A stretch of DNA of 64,000 nucleotides from Ophiocordyceps camponoti-saundersi (nom. inval.) (GCA_003339415.1 PDHQ01000091.1:1-64000), one strand, 5' to 3'; shown: positions 38,931 to 50,864, counted from the stretch's first letter. Program-made: numbers and translations. Notes: generated from the letters alone by a model not told the origin.

Positions 38931-39757
38931 AAAGAGGGATTTAGATAATAAAAATATCGCTATATTATAAAAAGTAAAATATTTATATACTTTTTATATT
39001 TAGAACTTTTATAATAGCTATAATATTAATTATTAACGCGGTTATAAGATAGCTTATAAGGCGTATAAGTAGCGGCGAAAACGGTGCCTCTAGGAAAAGT
39101 ACCTTTTTACTATAAATATACGCTTATAGTAGGCTATCCGCGACTTACGGATAATAGTTAAGGAAAGATAAGCTATTACCTTACTTACTCGCCCCCGCGC
39201 TAAAGGAGTGCCTAGCTAGCGCGCCTAGTTTACGCTAGAATTTCTTACTTATATTAACTACTTATAAACTATATTAGCCGCTACTTATATTATACCGCGC
39301 TTAGTAACTAAGCTTTATACCTTTTTTACGCTTAAGTAATAATAGTTCTCTACGCTTATCCTCGCCGCTAGTAATATAATCGCTATACTCGCCCTATATA
39401 CCTTAACTTATAGTATATCTTTAGCGATAATATAATATTAATAATAATAATAATAGTAATAAGGCGCCTTTACTATTAGCCTTAACTTTTTTACCTTATA
39501 GTATAAAATATTCTTTTAGTAATAAGAGGAATAATAGCGATAAATTTTTAAGTAATAGCGGGATAAGCAGGCTACTTAGATTATAGACCGCTAAGCGGAT
39601 ATTAATATATAAAAGTAAGATAATAAAGAGAGGAATAATATCTCTTATTAAATAATTATAGCGCTAATTAGTTTATATAATATATTAAGCTTACCTGCTA
39701 TTTTACTATATACCGCTTTTATTAATCTATATATATTATCTAGCTTTTAATTATTTA
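38931..39757 (+). pseudogene. Antisense poly-Gln gene relic in the 3' region of X2
   Basis: One plus-strand frame, antisense to X2 gag-pol, reads as protein apart from TAA/TAG at Gln positions: DNKNIAIL, KVKYLYTFYI, AIRDLRIIVKERQ-like, ITLLTRPRAKGVPS, FTLEFLTYINYL, TILAATYIIPRLVTKLYTFF, then a run of eight TAA/TAG codons (former Gln repeat), GAFTISLNFFT, and a hydrophobic tail. The stops are almost wholly of the CAA/CAG-to-TAA/TAG kind. A TATA-like CCTTATATAG (about 38614-38624) and a long pyrimidine-rich leader lie upstream. Family not recognised. Confidence 0.55.
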
Positions 39758-40102
39758 GCGCTTATATATAATACCTATCCTCCCCCCCCGCTATATATTA
39801 GTAAAGTAAGTTTACGCTAGCGCCTACGCGCGGCGTATATAGCTTAGGAGCGGGATAGGCAAAACTCCTATTATTAGCGTTATATTAAATATTCCCTAAG
39901 CTTTAAAATATACCCTCCCTTATTTAGGGATATATCTATTATAAGTTAATATTAATACTAAGCTATAGCTAGCGCTATAATAATCTCCTAAGTTACTTAA
40001 CTATAATAGAGAATTATAAGAAAAAGATAAAGAAGGTAAATATTAGCTTAAAGCTAATATAAGGAGGGAGAAGGAGTAGGCGGATAAGGAATAAAGGGGA
40101 AT

Positions 40103-40402
40103 TGTTAAGGTCTAGCCCTTATATTATATTTAGGTTATAAACCTAAACGTTAAACTTACGGATTAGCCTTATAATTAAACGATAAGGCTGCCGCTATCTG
40201 GCCTAGAGGCCTATAGCGGAAGGATTAAATAGAACGGAATAGGAAGGATAGTTAAATAGGAAGGCAAATAGGCTCTAAAGGAAAGAGCGGTATATATAGC
40301 TATTTAGCACGCTAAAGTACAGCTTCCTTAAAAGCTCTCTATATATAATTATTATTATATATAGCCTAGCAAATAAGCACCCCTTTAACTAGTCCCTTAA
40401 TA
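40103..40402 (+). repeat. Y 5' LTR (300 bp)
   Basis: Keeps the TG of its TGTTAAGG start. Matches 51006-51305 with transitions. Confidence 0.9.
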
Positions 40403-40639
40403 GAATTACGTATCTTTTTCTTATAAACTTCTACCCTTATCTTTAATATTAATAGATTAATTAGATTAGATCGGATCGGAATAGCTAACTTATAGGACTA
40501 AATAAAAAAGCTTTAATAATCTTAAGCTAGCCCTAGTAAATATTAATAACCCTCGTAGCGAAAGCTATAAGTTTAGTAGTTAGAATAATAAATATAAGTA
40601 ATATAATATATAATAAAAAATAGGGAGGAATATTATTAG

Positions 40640-43600
40640 TAGATTTTAAAGTATATAGAATAGTACTTTAAGAAATAAGCTAATACCTTTCTTATAGATA
40701 AGAAAGCGGAGTAAAAAGCTATATTATAAGAAGTATAATCTGCTATCTAATAATAAGCTATAACTTTTCTTACGATAAAGGAAGCAGAATATATAGAGTA
40801 ACTCGTAGCCGCGCGTGCGGACGCCTTTAAGGAAATATTACGAATAGACCTTATTAAACTAACCTTTACTAAAGCTACGCCTAACTAGGCTTAGATTAAT
40901 ATAGCCCTCGTAAGATAGAAAGAACCTTAGCTTAAGTAAAATAGATTGCTAAATTCCTTCTATTTCTTTATAAGCTAGCTAGTTTACTAATATAATATTA
41001 ATAAGCCTTAAGGTAAAGCTAGTAATATAGATTATATCTAAGTATAGATCCTAAACTACCTTCCTGAGGATAAAATACGGAAAATATTAGCTTTCTAGTA
41101 ATCTAGTAGCTTTAGTAGAAAGAGGCACCTAAAGGACTTTTTTAACTACCTCTATTAAACTTTTAGTAATATCTAAAAATAAAAAAGGGCTTAAGATAAG
41201 CTCCGGACTTTAGTTTACTATAATAGATAAATATTTAGTAACTTTATTCTAAAGTTTAAAAAGGTCCTAATAACTATTATTAAATTTATAAATTAGGATA
41301 ATTTCGTAAAATTAACCTAGCTACGCGGGGCCTTTTCCCTAATATTTCGAGATTTTCTAGTTATTATTAATATACCTTACGAATACTCTTTATTCGTTAA
41401 TCGCTTATAAGGTCTTACTTAGTCCTTTAAATAGACTTTACGCTTCCTTAGGGCGGCTAAGAAATACTAACCTAACCCGAATAAATACTTAAGAGGCGCT
41501 AAGGGTATTCCTATAAACCTAGGCATAGGAAAAAATATAAATAGGGATATTTTAATAAATATAATAGGAGATAAGAAGAAGAAGAAGCTAAAAGGAAAGG
41601 ACGGCGGTTATAATAAGACTTTTACTTAAGTATTATAAAATACCCCTTAAGCTAAGTAAGTAGAAAGATTAGTACTAGAATAACGTAGAATATTAAGTTT
41701 TTATATTAAGTATAGAATAAATATATACCTTATATATAACTATAACTTCTAACCCCTATAAAAGCTATAGTAGAAAGCCTTAGGAGAAACCTATATTAAT
41801 TATACGGAAATCCTACCTTAAATTAAGGAATATAATTCCGATAATAATTAGGGAAAAAAATAGCTTTAAGATATCGTAGCGTCCTAGAGGATAAGGTAGT
41901 ATAAATAAAGAAAAAGAAAGATATCCTCTATTTTAGACTATAAGCCTTATTTACTAAGATTCCTATAATCTTAAATAACTTAAAACTAATAGATATATTA
42001 GTAAACGAAAGCTACGAGAGCTATTTTATAATATACCCGCGGCTAATATAAGACCTACGAATACTAATAGAAAAAATCCTAGCTTAATAAGTAAAAGGGG
42101 TAATAATAAGCGGACTAAAAGTATTAAATATCGCCTAGCTCTCGCTTAAGATAAATAGCTCTAGTTAATTAATTATAGTATATATAGTATTAAATTTCGA
42201 TTTCCCGATTATCCTTAGTAAGCCTTAGCTATAATATATAAAATCTTACTTAGTCTTTTACGAAAAATAAATATAGTATAAAGATTTATAATAATAGGTA
42301 TAGGTTACTAGTACTTGCTCTTAACTAATAAAGGAGATCTCGAACGCGGTATACCTCTATAGCTTAACCTTTATTGGAGAAGTAAGGAGAAGGTAGAAGG
42401 AATTACGCTATTAGAAGAAGGACCTTACCGAATACTTAGAAATCTAAGCGGTAAGAGTTAAAAACGTAGAGAAGGCGTTACGAGATAAGATTCCCTTAAT
42501 AAATAACTAATTATAAAAACGGATCCCGATAAAATTCTACGATATACTTCCCTTTTTCCGTAAGTAAGAAGCGGATAAGTTAAACTTATATAAAGAAAGT
42601 ATAGATTACTATATACCGCTTAAGAAAGAAGTAAATAGTAAAGAACCTTAGATCCTATTTAGCCCCTTTTATAATATATTAAGGGAGGAATTACTTATCT
42701 TTAAAAAGATATTACGAGACCTCCTCTAGAAAGGCTTTATCTAACTTAGTAGCTTACCTGCAGGTACCTTAATCTTCTTTATAAGGAAACCCGGGAGAGG
42801 ATTATAATTTTATACGGATTTCCGTATACTAAACGCGATTATAGTTTTAGATAAATACCCGCTCCTTTTACTTAGTAATACCCTTTAGTTATTAGCTAAG
42901 TTTTAATAGCTTATAAAGCTAGATATTATATAAGCTTTCTATAAAGTATAGATTACTAAAAGAGAAGAATAGAAAATAGTATTTCGGACCTAATATAGCC
43001 TCTTTAAATAGATAGTTACCTTATTCGGACTTATAAGGGCTCCTACTACTTTCTAAAAATATATTAATAATATCCTCTAGCTATATCTTAATAAGTTTTA
43101 CTTAGCCTATATTAACGATATTATTATTTACTTAAACGGTACTAAGAAGGACTATTTCTATAAGGTATACTTAGTTCTCCGTAAACTTTAAAAATATAAG
43201 CTTTATCTAAACTTAGATAAGTATAAATTCGTAATTAAGAAGGTAAAATACTTAAGGTTTATAATACTAGCGGGAGTTAGGCTTTAGGCAAACTTAGAAA
43301 AGATTAAGATAATTATTAACTAGGCCGCGCCGGCTTCCCTTAAGGGCCTTCGCAAATTCCTAAGTTTTACTAACTTTTACCGTCTTTTTATTACGGATTT
43401 TACCGGGGTAGTAGAACTATTAATAAACCTAATAAAAAAAAAGGTTAAGTTTATTTAGGGCCCTAATTAAGAATAAGCTTTTTAGGAAGTTAAGAATCTA
43501 TTTATAAGGGCCTCTTTGCTAGTAGAATAAAACTTTAGGGACCCTATATTTTTAGAAGCAAATGCTAGCGCCTACGCCGTAGGAGGTTATCTTTATTAGA

Positions 43601-45750
43601 AATAAGACGGATAGAAATAACCGGTAGCGTTCTTTTCTATAAAAATAAACGTAGCTAAACGTAACTATCTTATATATAATAAAAAGATATTAGTAATTAT
43701 TAGATACTTAAAATAGTAATATACTAAACTATATAATTATAATAGCTTCGATATTATTACTAATTATAAGAACTTAAAGTATTTTATAACTCGCTAGTAC
43801 TTATTAGAATAATAAGCGCGTTAGGTAGAGTACTTATTATAATTTAACTTTAAGATCTATTATCGACTTAGTAAATAAGCTATAATCCTAGACGCTCTTT
43901 CCTATAGGGATTAGGATAAACCCTTAACTACGAAGGAGGAAAACGCCCGCTTTATATAGATAATTCCTAAAGAAGCCTTATAATTCTACTTATAAGTAAT
44001 AGTAATTAATATTTTAAGAGACCTTACTAATATCTTAGAAGAAGAGGAAGGCGAAGATAGATAATAAGATATAAGCATAGCTGCGGAAAACGCTATAGAT
44101 CTACGGGATAATATTTTACTAGAAACTTAAGTCTTCTCTAATAATAAGCTTTAGGAACTTTAGAATAGGATAGTATTATAAGACTCGGTTTTCTAAGAAA
44201 TATACTAAGCTATAATAAGGGGAGACCGCTTATTACTTTTAAAGCTATAACTTAAAGTCTAAATTATAGATTACTATATTAACGCTAAAAGAAGACTACG
44301 TTTCTATAATAAGCTTTAGGTCCCGGAAGCCCTAGTTACTATAATAGAGGACTCTAAAAAGGCACTAGCCTCCCCGTTTAATATATTACGGAATTATCTT
44401 ATCTAAATAATCTATAACTCGGCCTTAGTTAGTTACCTTAGGAGGGAAAGTATAGTAGCCCTTATAACCCGTAATTTCTTTTAGCCGCTTTAATAATAAT
44501 ATATTTATTAATTCCTTAGAAACTATAATACCTATAATAAGACTAAAGCTTAGAAATAATATTAAGCTACCTTTCTTAAGTTATTACTTACTCTAAATTA
44601 GTTTTACTAATATATATAAATAGATTTTATAATAGATTTCCCGCTTATAAAATACGGAAATAAGCACTTATAGGTAATTAAAGACCGCTTTAGTAAAGAG
44701 ATCTTACTTAAGCCGATACCCTTAATAGACGCTCCGCTCTATATAGAGCGGTTTTTTTAATATTTTATATAGTTTTACTAGTAGCTAAGTACTATCGTAA
44801 GTAATAAAGGAACTAACTAAATAAGCGAATTCTAAAGCTATCTTTACTAACTTTACGAGATTAATTAAATACTTAGTATAGCCTACTATCTATAAACTAA
44901 CGGAGGATATAAGAGGGTTAATTAAAATATATAAGCTTACCTCCGAGCGGTAATCTTTTATAATTAGGATAACTAAGATAAATAGCTTCCCGTAGCCTAG
45001 CTTATACTAAATAGTAAAATCTACTTAGCTATAGGAATAATACTATTTTTTATAACTTATAGGTTCTAAGCTTTAATAATAATATTATTAGACCCGGATA
45101 CTCCGTAATTATTAATAAGGAATCTTAAAAGCTAGGCCGAGGAATTCGTAAGATAATTATAATAAGTAATAAACTTATATTAAGCTGCCGATACTTTATC
45201 CTTATAAACTTAGGAGTTCTAAGCTAATAAGAATCGATAAGTAGCTAAGTGCTTTAAAATTAATAATAAAGTTTAGCTTAATTTACGTAATTTCCTTAGC
45301 GTAAAGCTTAAGAAGAAGCTTAATTAGAAGAACGCTAAGTTTACGGTAGCGCGGGTTATTAACCTTTCCCTTATTAAACTTACGGGATTACTAATAGGAG
45401 CTTATAATCGCTTTAATATAGATTTACTTAAAAGGGCAGCTTTAAACCCCTTACCTAGATAAGAAGTTACTAATTTATAGCCTCCTATAATACTAATTAA
45501 TAGGGAGGAAAAATAAGAAGTTAAAAAAATCGTTTTAGCTAAATAGAAAAAGGTAAGTAGAGGCAGGAGATAAGAGGTCTTCGTTAAATAGAAAGGTTAT
45601 TAAAACCCGATATAGGAACTTTTAGCAGAACTTAAGGGCACCGCCGCTCTTAATCGCTTTAAAGCTTTATATAAACCGGCTACGTATAATAATAGGCAGG
45701 TTATTAGGAAACGTACGGTAAAACGGCCGGTAGTAGGATTATATTAAAAA
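40640..45750 (+). pseudogene. Y gag-pol (Ty3/gypsy), dead by RIP
   Basis: Gag zinc knuckle remnant near 41696-41745 (C-x2-C-x4-H-x4-C spacing, His/Cys codons largely TAT). RT starts near 42770 with TLIFFIRKPGRGL, FYTDFRILNAI and LDKYPLLLLSNTL, and the catalytic region near 43110-43140 reads INDIIIYLNGTKKD. RNase H is very clear at 43550-43890: LEANASAYAVGGYLY, FFSIKINVA, NYLIYNKKILVIIRYLK and TNYKNLKYFITR. Integrase has its zinc-binding part near 44430-44560 (ALITRNFF, FLRNYNTYNKTKA) and a catalytic core near 44600-44900. Gypsy order. The chain ends shortly before a C14 tract (45777-45790). Confidence 0.82.
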
Positions 45751-45949
45751 GCGCACTAACGGGCGCGGAAAATATACCCCCCCCCCCCCCTTACGATATT
45801 TAGCGGCGCTACTTTTTTATAAACGATAACTTTTTAGCTAGGTAATAGCGGCGGCGCGATAGCGCTAAAGTTATTAGTTTAGTAGCGGCGGCGACGGGTA
45901 CGGCGGCGGCGGTAGTAGCGGCGTTACGCTTTAAAATAATAACCCTTTC

Positions 45950-47240
45950 CTCTAATATTAAAATATTAGCTAACCCCCCGGAGCCTAAAAGCTTACGAGG
46001 GGGGGCGATATTAAGGATAGTATTAATATACTCCCTAGCTAAGATAAATTAGCTTTCTATATTCTATATAGCGGGATTAAGGATATAAACTATATAATAA
46101 AAGAAATATTATTATATATAAGCTTAAGCTTAGCTAATATTATTAAGGCTTAAGCTATTATAATCGCCGCCTAAAGCGCTTTATCGGCCTTTATTACCGT
46201 TAGCGGATCCTTAATATTAGCGGTAATATACTATACTATATAAGCTAAAACTAGGAGCTAAAAGGCTAGTATATAAGTTCGGTATAAAGGTATATATTCC
46301 GTATAGGATATATAAGGTTTTTACTTCCCTATACGCTTTAATATTACGGCTTAGTTATAATACTCGTATCCCTACTTAATATAGCGAAAATACGGATACT
46401 CTCGAAGAGCCCCCTTATTATTATCGTTATCTTCCTTATCCTCGCTTTCGTTATTATTTTCGTTATTAACGGGGCTAGTAGCGGGGGCGGGAGGAGGAGA
46501 AGGAGAGGAAGCGGGAGCGGGGGCGGCGACGGCTACGGCGGCGAGGACGGGAGTCCTAGCCCGGGACGTCTTCTTCCGCGAGACAGGCTACGGAAAACAT
46601 AATATTAGTAAAAAAAAAAAAAAAAAAAAAAAGCTGCTAGTTTAGCTAAATAAAGACTTACTATAATAAGAGGAGGAGATAGGGAAAGCCGATAAGGGGC
46701 CCGAGGCTAAGAGCTTCTCCGTATAGTAACTTAAGAAAAATATTATAAGTAACGTATCCCTTATAACGGATAAATTGCCCTTCTAAATACGGGATTAATA
46801 AGTCCTATACGGTAAGCTATAGAATATATTAAGGAAGAGACTTACTTTAGGAGGAGAAAGAGGAATAGTAGAAAAAGAAAAAAAGGCCGCTATAAGAGGC
46901 TAACGTCCTTAAATAAACTATTCTACGAAAGTCGGAAAATTTTCCTCGTATTCGAGGCCTTTATTATCGCTAGCGATATTATCTTCGTCGACTTCTTTAT
47001 TAATTTCTTCGTTACCGTTATCGCCCTCGTTATTCTTATCGTTTTTATCGGCGATAGCGGTAGCGGTAGAGTCGGCAGCAGCGCTAGCGGCGGCGGCGAT
47101 ATCTTAAAGATAACTATTATACTTGCTAGGCTAAGATATCCCTATTAGTAGGAAAAACGTTAGTATAATTAAACCCGTAAAACGGGCAGCGGATTTCCTT
47201 ACTAATAACGATAATAATAATAATATTAATAATAATAATA
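45950..47240 (-). pseudogene. Antisense gene relic in the 3' region of Y
   Basis: Minus-strand segments read as protein: near 47185 RCPFYGFNYTNVFPTNRDIL (a probable C-x2-C finger with its second Cys mutated to Tyr), then after a likely intron an Ala-rich to acidic stretch (AAAASAAADSTATA, then Asn/Asp/Glu-rich up to EENFPTFVE near 46905), and near 46545-46380 a Pro/Ala/Ser stretch (APAPASSPSPPPAPATSP) followed by an acidic Asn-rich run and LREYPYFRYIK. A TAT/ATT triplet repeat (47208-47252) upstream resembles the RIP-decayed CAT-repeat leader of the family D gene. Exon limits are uncertain. Not a known family to me. Confidence 0.5.
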
Positions 47241-47268
47241 ATAATAATAATAAGGCTATAAAAAGAAG

Positions 47269-47776
47269 TGTTGGAATACACATATCGCTGGCTGCTTGGG
47301 AACATGACACGCGTCAAACACGCGTGGCACGCGTCGCAGAGATAACTATCTCTGCATAAACAAAGCAGGAGGTCAGGGACACGCATGAAGAGGAGTCGAA
47401 CTCGAGATGATACCGATCCGAGACCAGTGTAATATCAATGCAATGTGCGAAGTCAATGCAGGAGGAGGACAGGGAGGCAGTTGGCAGGAGGAGGAACGTG
47501 TATATAATGTGCTTGCTTTTCCATGCTCTTTGAGAGAGAGACAAGTCATGAGCAGAGTTGTTATTCAATCTTTTGTGACTCCATCAGCCGGAGCACATCG
47601 TGCGGCAGACGTGACATTCCTGTACGCCATGTGATCCGGATGAGTTACCCGAACCCTGTTGTCTGGGTTGATGTGGTGTGCGTGTTCTAGGTCTGATCTG
47701 TCAGTATCTCTGCCACGGGAAGTCCATGACACGACTCCAGCTACCCATTCGGCTTGGGAAGGATGCCCAACCGACA
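47269..47776 (+). repeat. Copy D 5' LTR (508 bp)
   Basis: Contains three ACGCGT boxes (47309-47334), the perfect palindrome GCAGAGATAACTATCTCTGC or its inverse (47336-47355), and TATATAA near 47501 that could serve as the element's own promoter. Confidence 0.95.
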
Positions 47777-48327
47777 CTGATCAGTGATGAAGCTGGGTCA
47801 TGTCGCGGACTTGACTACCTTTCATCACTTAAAACTCGGTTGACTAACGCAAGCTAAAGTGCCGGCTTCGTTGTTATTCGACCTTGGTTCAGATCGGAAA
47901 TGGCGGAGCAATTCAGACAGTGGACATTTGTCAAAGTGCCGACTCCTGGGAAACTGTAATTGCTATTTCGACAACGTGCAGATACACTTTAACTAGTGTC
48001 TGGTCAGCAACTCGACAATTCGGACATCCTGGTACTCGGCGACAACCTACCACAAGTTGATGTTATCCATTCTTTCTTCTCTTTGCTTTCGGTCTGGGAT
48101 TTTCAGGAACTCACTTCGATTTCGACCCGAAGTCCTGTCAACCTCAGATCAGTTTCAACAGTCACTCCACAACTATTGTTCACCAAGCTTTCACAAGTTC
48201 AGCACTGGAAGTCTCTTGCAATCAAGTCAATTCAGCAATGTGCAAGAGATAAAAACAACAAAAGACAAAAACAACAAGAAAAAAAAAAAAAAAAAAAAAC
48301 AGTCCCCAGAACCAGAGTCCCCCACCC

Positions 48328-49189
48328 CTACTCCTGACGAGGACGTCTAGGAGGGCGCGACGCGCGACGAGCGCGCAGGGCCGGCCGAGCAATATTGCCA
48401 TGCTGGTGATGTCAGTTAGACATCGACTCGAACACGAATGGGGATCAGATCATCATCAGACTTACTTCGGCACGCTGGTCCTTGTGCAAAGGCGTATTAT
48501 CGCCTACAAACGCAGCAAGAGCCTGCGCAGAGGCAGCAGCAGCCGGGACAGTCTATCAAGTCAGTGTCAGTCTGTGCAAAGTCAAGCTTCAACAGGCTGT
48601 ACATACATCGTCGCACCGGACACCCTTTTTGGCGCACCAGTAACAAGCGGTTGCCAATTGAGACACCTGTTCCTAACAGGCGTCGATCTTTGGCTCCCAC
48701 TTGCCCATGCGGCCAACACAATTTTGGCACGGGGGCACCCTCTTGACATCGCCGCGCTGAATAGTGTCGCGCCGCGCCTGAGACGACGGCGTGGGCGGCG
48801 GCGGGGACGCAAAAGGATCACGCTCGGCGGGTCGCGCTCGACGAGGCGTGACAGGCGTCGCCGCGAAAGTAGGCGACGGTGTTCGCGGGCGCGGGCGAAA
48901 GGTGATCGCGGACACCGCAGAGGGAGCTTGCGAGGGACGCGCAGAGGAGACAGGAGTAGGACGCGCGTAATGCGCGTTCGAAGCTGAGTTTGGAGCATGT
49001 CAGAAACCGGGTTGATCTCGACTCGCAACCAACACGAATCAGAGCCGAAATCAACATACCTTCACGCCGCCGGCGGATCAAAGCCTCAAGAGCATCGTCG
49101 TCGTCAATGTCATTCTCGGACTCGGGACTCGAAATGACAATCTGACGACCGCGCGGAGCGGCAGGCGTGCGAGGGGGCGGTCCTGACAT
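48328..49189 (-). CDS. Spliced zinc-cluster-like gene antisense to the family D LTRs (copy D), with one internal TAG
   Basis: Exact counterpart of the gene at 1288-2149. Exons on the minus strand: 49060-49189, 48607-48983, 48466-48552 and 48328-48402, with introns of 76, 54 and 63 bp carrying GTATGT/GTAAGT donors and CAG/TAG acceptors. The start was chosen because the ATG follows the TATA box, the CT-rich leader and a possible leader intron, and because it joins in phase to every downstream exon. The internal TAG (48673-48675) is shared with copy A, so it predates the spread of these two copies. Six cysteines frame the stop. If the stop is read through or removed in other copies the product is 222 residues, basic and mostly disordered, with one cysteine cluster. 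The product and role are unknown. Confidence 0.6.
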
Positions 49190-49343
49190 ATGATAGATCT
49201 CGAGTCGAGGTCAGCAAGAACTCACCACGACACCGACTCGGGATCGACTCGAACTCACCTTCTTGTGCGCGACGATGATGACGATGATGATGATGATGAA
49301 GGTGGAAGGAAGAGGAAAGGAATGAGGAGCTCGGGCGCGGGGC

Positions 49344-49467
49344 AATTTATAGGTGGGGTGCTGAGTCACTGATTCACCCCGCCAGATGAGGTACGTACCT
49401 ACCCCTCCTATGGGTGGCATGTCGGTACGTACCGACCCCTCCTACGGACACGAGAGGTACGTACCTC
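49344..49467 (-). promoter_or_regulatory. Promoter of the antisense gene (copy D)
   Basis: Mirror of 1010-1133: three GGTACGTACC palindromes, TGACTCA and a TATAAATT box on the minus strand. A C15 run (G15 on the gene strand) lies just upstream at 49482-49496. Another upstream hairpin is at 49672-49722 and the 14-bp inverted repeat at 49937-49978. Confidence 0.55.
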
Positions 49468-50351
49468 CTAGGTATAAATATCCCCCCCCCCCCCCCTCTG
49501 AAATTTTTTTTTCCCTTCCCTCTCTACGACCGCCTTGGTTTTTCTTGTCTGTTTTTTCGCGGACAACCCGGCGAAGGTTTACCGGGTGTCGCGCTCTTTG
49601 TTTGGCATACTATGCCACGTTCATTCTTCGTTTCTCTGGTCCCCGGACCAGACAGCCAACACTGCCAGGGGATTGCGGTACCCCCGGGGTTAAGAATCAC
49701 GCCGCCCCGGGGGTATCGCAATGCAAAGACTATAACGACCCGGCGGAACCACGAACACTGCGGCACAGGAACGCTTAGTGCTGCAGGAAGGAGACGACCC
49801 TCGCCGGCTGCGGGGGTCCACCGGTCAATGGGGGAGATTCCCCCTCGCGCGGCCGGTGTTTACCGGGGGTCTCCAAAGTGAGACGCCCCGGTAGTGTCCC
49901 CGTAGCCGGCTCACATCAAGTTCAGGGGAGTTACCTGCCGGTCCCTTGGCCCAGAAGCCACCGAGCCAAGGGACCGGCTCGTGGCGGCGGCCGACGATGC
50001 ACGGCGTCAGGCTCCAGGCTGGCGACGATGCACGGCGTTGGGCTTACTGCCCAGACCTTATCCATCATTTACGAAGCACAGACGACGGGGAGACGCGACA
50101 CACAGCTCAACGCGTACCGTCTCAAGAAGTTGCACTGGAATCATCAAGAAACACATCGGACATCGGCACGATATCGACCCAAGTTCATCCACAGATCAGC
50201 AAGGCAAGGGCATCCACCGGTCCCAAACCACATAAGTCCTTGGAGGCAGAGAAACAATTCGATCTACGAGAGCCACCAACGGAACCTGATCACACCCGGA
50301 CTACCTGCTCGACAAACACATGTTCCCAACCACAAAAAGAAAAACTGCCAG

Positions 50352-50859
50352 TGTTGGAATACACATATCGCTGGCTGCTTGGGAACATGACACGCGTCAA
50401 ACACGCGTGGCACGCGTCGCAGAGATAACTATCTCTGCATAAACAAAGCAGGAGGTCAGGGACACGCATGAAGAGGAGTCGAACTCGAGATGATACCGAT
50501 CCGAGACCAGTGTAATATCAATGCAATGTGCGAAGTCAATGCAGGAGGAGGACAGGGAGGCAGTTGGCAGGAGGAGGAACGTGTATATAATGTGCTTGCT
50601 TTTCCATGCTCTTTGAGAGAGAGACAAGTCATGAGCAGAGTTGTTATTCAATCTTTTGTGACTCCATCAGCCGGAGCACATCGTGCGGCAGACGTGACAT
50701 TCCTGTACGCCATGTGATCCGGATGAGTTACCCGAACCCTGTTGTCTGGGTTGATGTGGTGTGCGTGTTCTAGGTCTGATCTGTCAGTATCTCTGCCACG
50801 GGAAGTCCATGACACGACTCCAGCTACCCATTCGGCTTGGGAAGGATGCCCAACCGACA
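50352..50859 (+). repeat. Copy D 3' LTR (508 bp)
   Basis: Appears identical to 47269-47776 and is followed by AGAAG. Confidence 0.95.
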
Positions 50860-50864
50860 AGAAG

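Larger units (their letters stand above)
47269..50859 (+). mobile_element. Family D LTR element, copy D (complete, unmutated), nested in Y
   Basis: Two 508-bp LTRs (47269-47776 and 50352-50859) that appear identical flank a 2575-bp interior. The perfect 5-bp target duplication is AGAAG (47264-47268 and 50860-50864). The LTR starts TGTTGGAATACAC and ends CCGACA; an A-rich tract (CACAAAAAGAAAAACTGCCAG region) ends 8 bases before the 3' LTR and is a weak polypurine candidate. No retroelement proteins are encoded. Sequence is near-identical to copy A in inverted orientation. Identical LTRs and lack of RIP mean a very recent insertion. Confidence 0.95.

Noticed and set aside
47126..47386. 86-codon minus-strand frame crossing the Y/D junction
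   Set aside because: It is a chance fusion of the copy D LTR with Y sequence; only its Y part belongs to the Y antisense relic.
47777..47810. Primer-binding site complementary to a tRNA end
   Set aside because: No clear match to a tRNA 3' end ending in TGG next to the LTR; a self-priming or internal-tRNA mechanism cannot be judged by eye.
48400..48987. 195-codon plus-strand frame in copy D (and 1490-2077 minus in copy A)
   Set aside because: It is the shadow of the spliced antisense gene: its Arg-rich sequence mirrors the Pro/Ala/Arg codons of the other strand.
49190..49372. Asp-rich 60-codon frame and other short frames over the CAT repeat
   Set aside because: They arise from the triplet repeat of the antisense gene's leader read in reverse.
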